From: Bactericera cockerelli
Taxonomy: Eukaryota; Arthropoda; Insecta; Hemiptera; Triozidae
Assembly (NCBI GenBank): GCA_024516035.1
Contig: CM044959.1
Location: forward strand, 15,029,298-15,093,297
Direction: 5' to 3'
DNA: 64,000 nt
Of the stretch, positions 45,401 through 54,754 are shown in pieces. The notes under the pieces were generated by a model, which was given only the letters and a program-made list of their open reading frames with translations, was not told the origin of the DNA and ran no database searches. A program made the position numbers and the translations under genes. Position 1 is the stretch's first letter, and the number at the start of each line of letters is the position of its first letter.

Positions 45401-46299
45401 TCTTCGAGAAATTATAATTATGAAGTCACACCTTCACTTGACATTACAATTGGTATTATTCTAATTGACTTCAGTTTCCACGTCTTCTTCATATCCTCTT
45501 TAAGGTCTTCTATTATTTTTATTATTATAGAAAGCTTTATTAGGTAGAGCAAAAAATATATACTACAGTAGAATACAATGAAATATAAAGAAAAACAAAA
45601 AGATTGAGCAAATATACAAGAAGAAAAAAAGAGAATGAAGTTGAAGTTATGTCCTACCTAAAAGGCGGTGTTATTGCCTGTGGCAATCTGTTCCACTAGT
45701 TCTAGCCTCCGTGGCGTAATGGTTGTGACTACTGCCCGTTGTCCAGAAATCCCGAGTTCGATTCCCGCCGGTTGGGGCAGACTTTTGTAAGAAAATTTTG
45801 TTCCCTCCAAACACATGAGCTTTGCATTTCCGGCCCTACTCAGGCTGGGTGAGGTAAATGTGGGTAGCCGGTACGTTTTTCAACGAATGGAGGGTAAAAA
45901 CTCCGTCCTGGCTATCTCAAATCAGGACGTTAAAACCAAATAGAATCAACTGGTCACAATAGATCTAATAGAGGTCGGTGTAAAGACTGGGGCTTCTCTT
46001 GTGGAACTCCAAGCAGCTTATAATAATAAAAAGTATCCTTCACTTGTAGGTCAGTAGAATCCCGCTTGATATTCAAAGGTCAGAAGCGTCATTTCGACTA
46101 ATCGAGAGTTTCGAGCTATCGGGATAAATAGATTGAACAAAGAAACAAGAACAAAAAAGAGAATGAAGCTAATGTCCTACCTAGAGGGCGCGGTTATTAC
46201 CTGTGGCAATCTCTTCCACCCAACCCTTTATTAATTCTGTTATTTTTTCTTCTTTTTTTCAGTTACATAATGAACTGCAAAGCCCACCTGAGGTACTGA
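32659..46299 (+). CDS. CDC73: CDC73 / parafibromin, PAF1 complex subunit, 10 exons
   Basis: Exons are 32659-32789, 34396-34501, 34935-35212, 35903-36146, 38633-38840, 39799-39935, 40629-40765, 42201-42430, 44745-44886 and 46263-46299. They join in phase to 549 codons plus stop (human 531). CDC73 is a nuclear PAF1-complex subunit acting with elongating RNA polymerase II; in flies it is hyrax. The N-terminus [20 protein letters not shown], the [11 protein letters not shown] motif, [23 protein letters not shown] and [20 protein letters not shown] are all diagnostic. The Ras-like C-terminal domain (about 387-549) starts [15 protein letters not shown] and includes [11 protein letters not shown] and AFHLKYDEM. 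The Thr/Ser/Pro-rich linkers in exons 5-6 are poorly conserved. Introns 5 and 8 carry copies of exon edges (see findings). Repeats occupy most introns. Confidence 0.96.
33497..33645 (+). repeat. MITE end fragment
   Basis: AGGGTGACCATATGCCC resembles terminal repeats of dispersed hAT-style elements. AAATGTCCC is repeated inside. The opposite terminus was not found. Confidence 0.35.
35455..35606 (+). repeat. Family F repeat
   Basis: GATGGTAGCC-like start (CAATGGTAGCCAGACAGTGG) through CTCCCTGTTTGTAGTCCCC. CDC73 intron 3. Confidence 0.6.
36182..36558 (-). mobile_element. tRNA-headed SINE, family A, split by a MITE
   Basis: The tail (ATCGCCTTATTTATACTGCC) and the head end (GAGCTACCGGGACAGAC) are present. 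A 160-bp TTAA MITE interrupts the body. CDC73 intron 4. Confidence 0.85.
36237..36396. mobile_element. GC-rich TTAA MITE inside a SINE, 160 bp
   Basis: Left end CACTTGGACGACCGG and right end CCGGTCGTCTATGTG are inverted repeats flanked by TTAA (36233-36236, 36397-36400). The SINE sequence resumes exactly after the second TTAA. It contains two copies of a GACCGGGTGTACNAC / GGTGGTACACGC unit. Distinct from the GGGCGGAATT MITE family. Confidence 0.85.
36720..38285 (-). pseudogene. Non-LTR retrotransposon remnant (Jockey-like), endonuclease and RT
   Basis: On the minus strand an endonuclease piece (38287-38062, with [16 protein letters not shown] and LLGDYNF) comes first. A 5S-headed SINE interrupts it. 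The reverse transcriptase follows (37735-37046, with [28 protein letters not shown] and [10 protein letters not shown]). A one-base shift near 37115 moves the catalytic FADD (about 37030) to another frame (37049-36768). A poly(T) at 36720-36739 marks the 3' poly(A) end. The linker between endonuclease and RT is missing, so it is dead. Confidence 0.85.
37800..38061 (-). mobile_element. 5S-headed SINE (family E) inside the LINE
   Basis: Poly(T) at the low end, the central domain CCCTCCATTCGCAGGAAACTC, the 5S control box GGTCACCCATCCAAGTC and the 5' head ATGCCATCGACGCTGGC. Confidence 0.85.
38286..38482 (+). repeat. LINE-tail-like repeat (family L), fullest copy
   Basis: GGTTGGGTGGAAGAGATTGC, CCCTTTAGTTAGGACATATG, then AATAAAGTGTTG and an (AAT)n tail. 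It looks like the 3' end of an RNA-copied element. Confidence 0.55.
38849..38876 (+). repeat. Poly(T) tract next to the CDC73 exon 5 donor
   Basis: About 28 T begin only eight bases after the exon 5 boundary at 38840. It probably marks the poly(A) end of a reverse-oriented retroelement inserted beside the splice site. Confidence 0.6.
39084..39340 (+). repeat. 132-bp direct repeat carrying a copy of the CDC73 exon 5 end
   Basis: CCCCGATTGCAACACTTTTC starts at 39084 and again at 39216. Between them, 39180-39200 repeats the last bases of exon 5 plus the donor (TTCAAGATCGATACCATGGG then GTGG). Confidence 0.8.
39378..39592 (+). mobile_element. tRNA-headed SINE, family A, full length
   Basis: GTCCCGGTAGCTCAGTGG, GGGTTCAAAACCC and an (ATT)n tail. 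CDC73 intron 5. Confidence 0.88.
39950..40078 (+). repeat. Tandem duplication with two acceptor-like sites
   Basis: TTTTTCCCAGCACAGTATA occurs twice (about 39966 and 40016), each followed by AGTATATAAATTTTAT. Each has a pyrimidine run and CAG. Confidence 0.7.
40443..40566 (-). mobile_element. tRNA-headed SINE, family B, head lost
   Basis: ACCTAACCCTCAGAGTCTTA and CAAACTCAAATTAATTCAG mark the body; it stops at the start of the head region. Confidence 0.7.
40846..40990 (-). mobile_element. tRNA-headed SINE, family C
   Basis: GGGACTTGAACCACCGACCT and CTTTATCGATCAAGCTGCTG are reversed B and A box regions. Confidence 0.78.
41275..41552 (-). mobile_element. tRNA-headed SINE, family J
   Basis: GGAGATCGAAACTTGGACCTT (reversed B box), CTCTGAGCTAATCG (reversed A box), and a body with ATCCCGTAGTATGCCTGAC and AAGTGACACAGTACTTCCC. 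Other copies at 57960 and 63348. Confidence 0.65.
41656..42020 (+). repeat. Family F repeat with a 38-bp terminal tandem array
   Basis: The normal family F body is followed by six copies of a 38-bp unit (starts 41788, 41826, 41864, 41902, 41940, 41978). Each has GCTGGTCTACTCCCTG and TATAGTCCCCCAGCCAG with few substitutions. Confidence 0.85.
42480..42528 (-). repeat. Family I SINE tail fragment
   Basis: GGTAAGTGTGCCCCGGAACC and GCTTTCGCATTATTTCAGG, flanked by poly(T) runs, match 60015-60060. Confidence 0.5.
42588..42972. mobile_element. pogo-like MITE with internal duplication, split by a SINE
   Basis: ACAGTTGAATCTGGATTTAAG starts the element. GAGGAACCTCGATGTATGAG and its near copy at about 42890 lie on either side of the family A SINE at 42667-42877. 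Confidence 0.5.
42667..42877 (-). mobile_element. tRNA-headed SINE, family A
   Basis: TCGCCTTATTTATACTGTCC tail side and GAGCTACTGGGACAGAC head end. CDC73 intron 8. Confidence 0.86.
42975..43096 (+). repeat. Family G repeat, truncated
   Basis: TGTCTCGCTAGAGGACTATA, CTAGCTTGCAGTTTCC and GGGCCAACTTTTCC match 30590-30850, with internal loss. Confidence 0.55.
43330..44744 (+). repeat. 48-bp minisatellite made of the CDC73 exon 9 acceptor region
   Basis: The unit is 23 bases equal to the start of exon 9 (TCTGTGCATTCCATCTC plus AAGTAC) followed by 25 bases ending GTATTTCAG. Exon-part starts are 43352, 43400, 43448, 43496, 43544, 43592, 43640, 43688 and, after a mariner insertion, 44697. The real exon begins exactly one period later at 44745 and differs at one base of the 23. 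Units are nearly identical. Confidence 0.95.
43730..44688 (-). mobile_element. mariner element, internally deleted, 959 bp
   Basis: Perfect 31-bp terminal inverted repeats (43730-43760 and 44658-44688, outer bases CGAGGTCCAACAATAAAG) are flanked by TA on both sides. The transposase lies on the minus strand. The N-terminal helix-turn-helix part (44485-44168) has [19 protein letters not shown] and [10 protein letters not shown]. After a gap and frame change, the C-terminal part has QDNAPAH- and [15 protein letters not shown] text, the D34D end. About 0.3 kb is missing compared with full mariners, so it is not autonomous. Confidence 0.92.
45525..45705 (-). repeat. LINE-tail-like repeat (family L)
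   Basis: ATTATAGAAAGCTTTATTAGG tail, then TGTCCTACCTAAAAGGCGG and TTGCCTGTGGCAATCTG. Confidence 0.55.
45706..46030 (+). mobile_element. tRNA-headed SINE, family H, full length
   Basis: A box CCGTGGCGTAATGGTTGTG, B box GAGTTCGATTCCCG, the shared central domain (CTCAGGCTGGGTGAGGT ... CGAATGGAGGGTAAAAAC), then CACAATAGATCTAATAGAGG and a TAATAATAA tail. CDC73 intron 9. Confidence 0.85.
46055..46128 (+). repeat. pogo-like MITE fragment
   Basis: CCCGCTTGATATTCAAAGG and CATTTCGACTAATCGAGAG match 15090-15172. Confidence 0.4.
46165..46235 (-). repeat. LINE-tail-like repeat (family L)
   Basis: ATGTCCTACCTAGAGGGCGC and TACCTGTGGCAATCTCTTCC. It ends about 30 bp before the last CDC73 exon. Confidence 0.55.
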
Positions 46300-46550
46300 G
46301 AGTAGTTCCACATGCCTAGTCCTCCCGAGATTAAGTGTGTGTCAGCCCTCGTGTTCAACGGCCTGGAACCTGTGTCGCCTGTGACTCTGTAGTTAGCACA
46401 CAGTATTTATTATATCATGTATAGTAATCATGTTGTGTCAGAAAAGTCGCTATGAAGCGGTATAGTAGACACTGATTATAATTTCTATTTATACCTGATT
46501 TTTAATGGTTGTGAATTATTGGGTCGTATTTAAAGAGAATGTTATAATGT

Positions 46551-46750
46551 GCACTGGTAGCTGGTAGTCAAGTGGTTAACGCGCTAGTCTGGTAGCGTAG
46601 GGATCCGTTGGTTCGAATCCCAACAAGTGCACGAATTTTTCCTTATTAATTTGAGTTTCTGACCACATAATAATAAGACTCTGAGGGTTAGATGGTAGAA
46701 AATGCTTTGAGCATTAACCTCGCCTGGTGGTTACCTTCCTCTAAAGAAAA
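46551..46750 (+). mobile_element. tRNA-headed SINE, family B
   Basis: GTGCACTGGTAGCTGG starts a head with a small duplication (TGGTAG twice). Body ACCACATAATAATAAGACTC. Confidence 0.82.
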
Positions 46751-46832
46751 GAGAAGCAATTGATTGTGAACATTTAAGATAAGAGTAAAAGCAAAAGGTG
46801 CGAAGGAAAAGGCAGAATAATACTCTTTTTCT

Positions 46833-47040
46833 GTCCCGGTAGCTCAGTGGTAAAGGCGGCGGTCTGGTAATCCAGAGGTCGTGGTTTCGAAACCCAGCCG
46901 AGAGATGACATGTTAACCCAAAATCCCATTTGGGATTTTTACCACATAATAATGCGTCATGGGCTTACTGCTTGAATAATGGGACTTAATAGTCTTAATT
47001 AGGCAGTATAAATAAGGCGATATTTTTATTATTATTGATA
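46833..47040 (+). mobile_element. tRNA-headed SINE, family A
   Basis: GTCCCGGTAGCTCAGTGG, GTGGTTTCGAAACCCAG, ending GGCGATATT and ATT repeats. Confidence 0.85.
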
Positions 47041-47840
47041 TTCATCATCAATTCCTTTTTCTCACAAGCAATTTCTCCATGTAAATATAAGTAAAAAATG
47101 CTCTTAATAAAAGTTAAAGATCAGCTTTATAAATATTGATGTACCAATTTATTTACATTTTAGGAAAAGCATTTGCTTCTTTATTCAAGAAAAGCAATTG
47201 CTCTCAAAACACAACGAATAACGACTGAAGCAATTCACATTTTTTGTGAATACATTGCACTAGCTATCAGCCACTGATTAAAAAATATATTTTTTTCCTG
47301 TGTTTAAATTACCACGCGCTTAGGCCGCTCGGACACATATTTCATCACTGTTATTTTTTTTAAACATTTTATTTCGCACTTGTTTTTCTAAACTGATATC
47401 TCTACAGCTGATTTTCTGGTTTTAATTTTGCATATGTAGCACGCAGTAGCAAATATTCGCACTTTCTTCTCTTGAAACTCTGTCACACATAAAATAACAA
47501 CGCATTACTATTGTACAAAACAGTACAGCACTGACACACACGAAGCATTTTAAGAAGAAACACGTTGTGTATGGTAGGGGCTCATGTAATTCTATGTGAT
47601 AGACCCGTAAAATTGGCGTTTACTAATAATCACTAACCGGCTGAACGTGGCGTTAGGTACCGAAGAAGACAAATTTGACAAACTTTTATCAGTGACATAA
47701 AAGTTTCTCACAGTGAGAAACGTTGAACTTCTGGCAATGTCGGAAACCAACTAAGGAAATACATTGTAAAGTAAAATTGTGAAATTTTAACACGAACTTG
47801 GAGGTATGAAGCTGTAGCGTAAAATATCTATTGTCTAAAG
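47041..47840. other. Intergenic AT-rich stretch
   Basis: No repeat or gene was recognised; only short frames. AATAAA near 47107 could be a distant CDC73 poly(A) signal. Confidence 0.4.
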
Positions 47841-48007
47841 CAGCGTTTCCCAACCGGTGGGCCGCGGCCAGCTCGCTACTGGGACGCGGATGCTGGCCGA
47901 AACTCAAGAAATAATATTAAAATAGTTCAAAATAAGTACGGGGTGGGCCGCAAAATTGTTTTAAAAATATTATTGGGCCCCCAAGTTAAAAAGGTTGGGA
48001 ACCGCAG
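47841..48007. mobile_element. hAT-type MITE, 167 bp, with 8-bp target duplication
   Basis: Ends CAGCGTTTCCCAACC and GGTTGGGAACCGCAG are imperfect inverted repeats of the hAT style. GTCTAAAG flanks both sides (47833-47840 and 48008-48015). Confidence 0.88.
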
Positions 48008-48015
48008 GTCTAAAG

Positions 48016-48880
48016 CAAGTGTGGAGTAAATAATTCTGTTTCTCGGAGTAGATTAATAGAATAGGTTTATTATAGAAAGTGTTTTAAATGCGAAAAGTAG
48101 TTTTCACATCATTAAAATTAAAAATGCTTCCGACGTCAAATGCATATTAGATGTTCTCCGAAGTAAAATGTTTATACCTTTTAAAATACATACCTACTAA
48201 ATTGTCTAATTGTCAGCCCGCATTTATTGGAGGGTACCTTTGCTGTGAGAAAATAATAATCACTGAATAATGAAGGACATTAATTTGCTGGTATTGCTGT
48301 TATGCTGACTATATCTAAAAATATACTATTGTATTATACATGTTGTCATTAAATTGGCTCTGTTCTATAGATAAATAGTTATTAAATATTGAAAATATGA
48401 ATTTATGAACTGCTTTGTTTGTTTGTATTTATGTTTTCTATTCTAAAATAGGTGTGCTCCATCAGTAAAAATATTTGTGACTGAGACCTGTGATTTTCAA
48501 GCTCAAAATTGGTAGATTTTCATATTAACTGATTTTCCATTTTTATATTTTCTGTGTCAAATAACTTACAGGTTGAATTATCTAAATAAACATACCACAG
48601 CATCAAATAAAAATGATCTGAAACTCGTAAAATATATTAAAGAGAGTTATATGACGTAGTAAAAACGCATTTATAAACATTGGAAATTCATGGTTTTGTA
48701 TGTATTGAAATTATTTACATAGTTGAATCCTTTCCATATTTTCACCATTCTTGTGCCAGGGAAGATAACAATATGGAATTCTTATACACAACGATCTGTT
48801 GTTATTGCTCTTCATTCAAAAGGTTTATAAAAAATATAAAGTTTAAAAAGTCACCATAAATTTTTTTTTTATAGTTTTCT
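48016..48880. other. Intergenic AT-rich stretch
   Basis: No gene, RNA or repeat was recognised here. Confidence 0.4.
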
Positions 48881-48884
48881 TACC

Positions 48885-51075
48885 TTTAATTTGGAATTGT
48901 GTGCTGCAACTGAGGAATTTTGATCTGGAACTGAAGAATTTTGACTTGAAGACTTTTTGATGTGTGCAGGAATTTTGAACTTCAAATGTAGAATTTTGAC
49001 TTGTATGCCTTTTTGATGTGTGCTCGATCTGAAGAATTTTGATGTATGCTGGAACTGAGGAATTTTGATGTATGGAGGAACTGAAGAATTTTGGCTTTTT
49101 CATGTGTGCTCGAACGGAGAATTTTGAACTTGAATGACTTTTTCATGTGCGCTTGGACGTAGAATTTAAGAAAAAATGAAAACAAAGAATTTGGAGTAAT
49201 GAAGAAGCAATAGATAATTTATTGGAAATTACATCGAAGAAGATTTTGGTAATTGAAGACTAGAAAAAATTTGAATAATGGAACGTAGAATTTATGAGTT
49301 GAATGAACGAAGAATTTGATATGGAACGAAGAATTTTGGTAACATGAAGTTTTGTATGAGACGAAGAATTTGAATATGGAACGTAGAATTTGTAATACAT
49401 TAAAGATTTTGGAATGAAAAAGAATTGAATAATGGAACGAAGAATATTTGTAATAATCGAGATTGACGTGATGAAACAAGAATTTGAATAATGGAAGAAA
49501 TTTTGGTAACAAATTTGGTAATGAAACGAAGAATTTGAATAATGGAACGAAGAATTTTGGTAAATATATCGAAGATTTTGGTAATGAGACGAAGAATTTG
49601 AGTAATGAAACGTAGAATTTTGGTAATACATTGAAGAATTTTGGTAATGGAACGAGAATTTGGTAATGAGACGAAGAATTTGAATAATGTAACGTAAGAA
49701 TTTTGGTAATACATCGAGATTTTGGTAATAGACGAAGAATTTGAAATGAAACGTAGAATTTGTAATACATTGAAGAATTTAATGGAAAGAATTTTGGTAG
49801 AACATCGAGCTTTGGTAATGAACGAAAATTTGAATAATGAACGTAGAATTTTGGTAATAATCGAAGATTTTGGTAATGAGACGAAGAATTTGAAGTAATG
49901 GAAACGTAGAATTTTGGTAATACATTGAAGAATTTGGTAAATGGAACGTAGAATTTTGGTAATGAGGTAGAAGAAATTTGAATAATGTGGAACGTAGAAT
50001 TTTGGTAATGTATACGTAGATTTTGATAATGAGACGAAGAATTTTAATAATGAAACGTAAATTTTGGTAATACATTGAAGAATTTGGTAATGGAACGAAG
50101 AATTTTGGTAATATATCGAAGAATTTGGTAATGGAACGAAGAATTTGATAATGGAACGAAGAAATTTTTGGTAATACATTGAAAGATTTTGATAATAGGA
50201 CGAAGAAGAATTTGAATTTTGGTAGAAACATCGAAGATTTTGGTAATAAGACGAAGAATGTGAAGATTTAAAAGTATAATAAATTTTAAATGGATATGAA
50301 TGAAGAAAATAAAAGTTTGGTTAAAGAAAAAATTTGAATAAAGAAGAATTTAATATAAATTTGATAATGATAAATTATAAAACTAAAGATTGTAATAAAA
50401 AATTAATATAACTAATTTGTATTATGTATTTGATGGAAAATTTGTATAAGTGAATTATATAAATTGGAGAACGAAGAGGAAATAGAAAAAAGGGAATTAA
50501 AATGGAACGAAGAATTGGTAATAATTGAAGATTGATAATAGCAAGAAATTGAATTTGGTAGAACGAAGATTTGGTAATACGAAATGGTAATGAAACGAAG
50601 AATTTGGTAATGAAACGAAGAATTTGAATAATTGAACGTAGAATTTGGTAATGAGACGAAGAATTTGCATAATGGAATGGAATTTGAGTAATGGAACGAA
50701 GAATTTTGGTAATACATTGAAGATTTTGATAATAGGACGAAGAAGAATTTGAATTTTGGTAGAACATCGAAGATTTTGGTAATAAGACGAAGAATTTGGT
50801 AATGAAACGAAGAATTTGAATAATTGAACGTATAATTTGGTAATGAGACGAAGAATTTGCATAATGGAATGGAATTTGAGTAATAGAACGAAGAATTTTG
50901 GTAATACATTGAAGATTTTGATAATAGGACGAAGAATTTGAATAATGGAACGTAGAATTTTGGTATAAACATTGAAGATTTTGGTAATGAGACGAAGAAT
51001 TTGAGTAATGGGACGAAGAATTTGATAATTGGTAGAATTTTGAATTTATAACTTCTTGATTTCTTCTAGAACGTG
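48885..51075. repeat. Degenerate satellite-like block, about 21-bp base unit
   Basis: About 2.2 kb built from GAAGAATTTTGGTAATG-like units of 20-22 bp, with variants GAATAATGGAACGTAG and ACATTGAAGATTTTGG alternating. Larger duplications are visible: GCATAATGGAATGGAATTTG at about 50667 and 50858 (191 bp apart), and a 75-bp block at about 50184 and 50721. The 48885-49160 edge has a related but different unit (ACTTTTTGATGTGTGC). Open frames on the minus strand are by-products of the period. Confidence 0.9.
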
Positions 51076-51304
51076 GAATTTTGAGCTATCATTTGCGTGA
51101 CTTCTTGAATATCACCTGAAACATACAGAAAAACAGAACAGAATTAATACTTGTCAGTTGGAAACTACTTATTTTCTAAGGACTATTCTATGAATTTCCA
51201 TTTTTTAAGATATAGTTTCAGCAGTGAATTCTTTACAGGACGGACACTTTAGGATCATTAACTTTGGGTGTTTATTTTTTTTTAATATACTGAAATTACT
51301 CGTT

Positions 51305-51450
51305 CATTACTACCTTACACCTTAGAGTCGTATTTATATGTGGTCATATACTCAAATAAATTCAAGCATTGGGTTGGAGTCAAACCAACAGATCCCTGCG
51401 CTACCTGGATCAGCAGACTAGCTCATTAACCACTTAACCACCGCATTACA
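51305..51450 (-). mobile_element. tRNA-headed SINE, family B, diverged
   Basis: ACAGATCCCTGCGCTACCTGG and TTAACCACTTAACCACCGC are the reversed head. The body is shortened. Confidence 0.6.
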
Positions 51451-52570
51451 AGACCATACGAACAAAAAGAGTGCAATTTAAATCTACTAAATAGGAATAT
51501 GCCTAGTTTTCCATTCCCCAAATTGTTTGCGTATTAGTAAACCTTCAATATTAATTTAATAACGTCGTTAGATACTTACAAATTCTTATATATGAACTAC
51601 CTAGTTAAACTATAGGTATGTTGCCAAGAAAGGTTAAAAATTAATATATGGTGACTTTTTAAACAATATTAGGTATCATTGGTGTTAGATTATTGGTATT
51701 TGCTCATCAGATCGTTGTTACTAGAATTCTTCATCACAATATTGTATGCTCCTGTAATGTTCTTAATGCGATTTTTTTTTCTTTATTTAAACAGTGCAGA
51801 TAATTTCTGTTCATTATGATTCTGAAATAAAAGAAATTAAAATTAGATACAAAGAAAAGCTTGAAACGAATTCATCAGAGGTTATCCGAGTTTTTTAAAG
51901 AGAGCTACAGAAAGACAGCATTACTGAAGAACTGATTCGATTCAATAATAAATATAACATCAATTATAAAAGTCTGAAAAGCATCCTTTTCAAGCAGAAA
52001 TTCAGATTTTCTTAGCGTAGGGGCGGGCGGGAGATAGGACATTATCAAGCAGAACCATTCCATACAGCCACTAATTGCATTGAGTTGATTCAGTAATATT
52101 AATTTGTATTAGGTAGTAGATGTACCTATGTAGAAATCCGAAGATGTATAGATGATGTGTAATCTTGCATTGGAAATGTATCACTTATTTTTCTCTTCTT
52201 TTAGCTCTTTATTTTGACTGTGTGTTTTATGAAAATTCAAAATAGAATTAAATTCAGATTACCTATCATAAGAATAATTCAAGCTAACTTACCTTGGTTA
52301 GGAACATGTACTGTCATTCTTTCTTTAAAGGTTTGACAGCTGTTATCAACATGTTTGTGATCTTGTTATTATGAAGTTTAAAGTCAAACACTTTAATGAG
52401 TTAAAATGAAAATTCATAATAAAATTAAAAAAAAGAGAACAATATTACTTCTGGGGAACAAATTAAAGGAAAAGTATGGATTTCAAGCTATCAGGCACGT
52501 TTTAGATTTTTAAGGTACTAGGTATTTTCAACACTTTAAATATTTTAAAAAAAATATCATTATAGGTAAT
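51451..52570. other. Intergenic stretch without a recognised gene
   Basis: AT-rich with short frames. A possible decayed coding-like segment at 51820-52010 has a stop and is not interpretable. Confidence 0.35.
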
Positions 52571-52572
52571 AT

Positions 52573-52745
52573 GTGCCGACTTTCGTGGCTCAGTGGTCAA
52601 GAGCATTGGTTATTGCTGGTTCGAAACCCAGCCTGAACAGAAAATTTTGATCGAGTTTTTTCTTTTTTAAAATGGTATGGGTGTAAAGGCTAAGTGCCCT
52701 GAAGTAATGCGAAAGCGGTTCAGGGGCACAATTCCCTATAAAAAA
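52573..52745 (+). mobile_element. tRNA-headed SINE, family I
   Basis: GCCGACTTTCGTGGCTCAGTG, then TGGTTCGAAACCCAG (B box) and TGCCCTGAAGTAATGCGAAAG, matching 60013-60192 in reverse. The anticodon region is deleted. Confidence 0.72.
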
Positions 52746-53004
52746 TAGGTAATAATTATGTACCTATTTTTAAAAGTAGGATATTTAATATTTCCACCTA
52801 TTATTTTTTAATGCAAGCACCTCTTGTACATTTTGTAAACTGGAGATAATTTTATTTGTCATATTTTTGATAAGACAAGTATATGTTTTCAATGTGTTAT
52901 TTTGTCACAATTACTTCTTGTGGTTAGCTCAGCGTAACCAAATTTCAATTTTCAACATATTCATATTCCTTCTCGTAATGCCGCCTCTGATCGGTATCCA
53001 TACA

Positions 53005-53105
53005 AATATTAGCTACTGATTTTTCCTCACGAGGTATGAGTGAACCCGGGACATCCAAGTATAGAGCAGAAAATGTCTGCGCTGCTGGGGATCGATTCCA
53101 GCTAG
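53005..53105 (-). mobile_element. tRNA-headed SINE, family D, fragment
   Basis: CCTCACGAGGTATGAGTGAAC and CTGCGCTGCTGGGGATCGA. The head is mostly lost. Confidence 0.6.
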
Positions 53106-53255
53106 GACCCACCGAAGCACTCAGTCCTAATTTTGTAGATTAAATTTGTTGTGTCAAAAACTCATAAGGAGTTTTGTTAAATATCTATCCATATGGCACG
53201 AGAGTTAGTTTCTGTGCTTTCGGTTCGCGTTTGATAGACTCGCCGAGAGTGAAAT

Positions 53256-53412
53256 AATAATAATAATATTGTATCTCTATTTATACTGCCCGATTAGGAC
53301 TTTTAAGTCCCATTATTCCATTTTACTTTGTCTAACCTAACAAAATCCCTGGGTTTCGAACCCGCAACCTCTAGATTCACAGAGTGCCGCCTTTACCAAC
53401 CACGGGACGGGA
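53256..53412 (-). mobile_element. tRNA-headed SINE, family A, internally deleted
   Basis: Tail AATAATAATAATATTG, TTTATACTGCCCGATTAGG, then GGGTTTCGAACCCGC. The middle of the body is replaced by unrelated bases. Confidence 0.7.
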
Positions 53413-53495
53413 CAACACGCTTTGCCTGGTATGTACTTATCAGGTTTTTTCTTTCAAATTTTGTTGTTTACAGCAGAAATGCGTCACCTTATATG

Positions 53496-53693
53496 ATACT
53501 AGCGGGCTGCACCCGCTTCGCCAAGCCATCACACACCATACTCACACACCACATACACACACCTGAACACACCACATACACACACTAACACACACCTACA
53601 CACCAACACACACCATCTACACACACAACCAACACCACACACCCCATCCACACACACACACACACCATCCACACACACACCCACCACCCAACA

Positions 53694-53733
<40 letters not shown>

Positions 53734-54752
53734 ACACTCACACCACACACAATCACCACACACACACCCATCACACACACACAACCCACACAAAACACAC
53801 ACACACCACCCATTCACTACACACACCCAAACCATCACACACACCCACCATCCATACACACACCCATCCATACACCACCATCCACACCACACACATCCAC
53901 ACACACACATCCACACACACCACACACCATATCACCACACACACACACAAAACCATCATCGCTGTAAATTTCAAAATCCCGAGCCAAATCTATCATAGCG
54001 GATATTGATAATGTAGCAAACTGGCCCATATTTCGAGAACGATTTGTCAGAATATGGCAACAAAGGGCTCAAATAAAATCATGTGCTGTTCTCAGACAGT
54101 TTTTACAATGAAAATATGGGTCCTCGCGATAACTTTCAAGTTCCGTGCTGGAATCTGTGAAAAGTCTGAAAAAATGGTCGAAATTTCGAACATTCTGGCT
54201 TCTATCTCGAGAACGGTACGTCAGAATGTGGCCTTATATGAATTAAATGAAAGCTTGTTTTGTCTAATGTGTTATTAAATAATAAAAAATATAGGTCCTC
54301 GCGACAAATTTTAAGTTCCGCGCAGGAATCTGCTAAAAAACGTGAAAAGTCTGAAAAAAAGGTCGAAATTTCGAACATTCTGGCTTATATCTCCAGAACG
54401 GTACGTCAGAATGTGGCCTAAAATGAATTAAATGAAAGCTAATTTTGTCTTATTTGTTATTAAATAATAAAAAATATAGGTCCTCGCGATAAATTTCAAG
54501 TTCCAGGGCAAAGACTGTCTTAAAATCGAACCCTTCCTCAAGGAAATACTTGAGGAAGGTCATAACTCAAGGACGGTTTGGAATTTCGGACTTTTGATAG
54601 TTTTCCTGGTGTTTTTCGGCAATTTTACTTGGGGTCGTCTCCCATCAATTTTTTGCTATCTCTTACCGTTTCGCCTAAACAATTCCCGCACACAAAGATA
54701 CAAAGATACAAAGATACAAAGATACAAAGCCCGTCCATATTTCTCATTTATA
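53496..54752 (+). repeat. Composite repeat: CA-rich block, about 180-bp units, GATACAAA tail
   Basis: Begins TACTAGCGGGCTGCACCCGC. A 420-bp CACACC-rich block (53529-53952) follows, then about three copies of a 180-185-bp unit (GGTCCTCGCGA at 54120, 54294, 54479). It ends with a run of GATACAAA units (54695-54730). No coding signal. Confidence 0.7.
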
Positions 54753-54754
54753 TA

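Noticed and set aside
49219..50972. Phe/Ser/Tyr/Asn-rich minus-strand frames up to 259 codons
   Set aside because: They follow the 21-bp unit of the satellite-like block, appear in several frames at once and have no start context or domain.
53529..54029. Cys/Val-rich frames on the minus strand
   Set aside because: Pure translation of the CACACC microsatellite.
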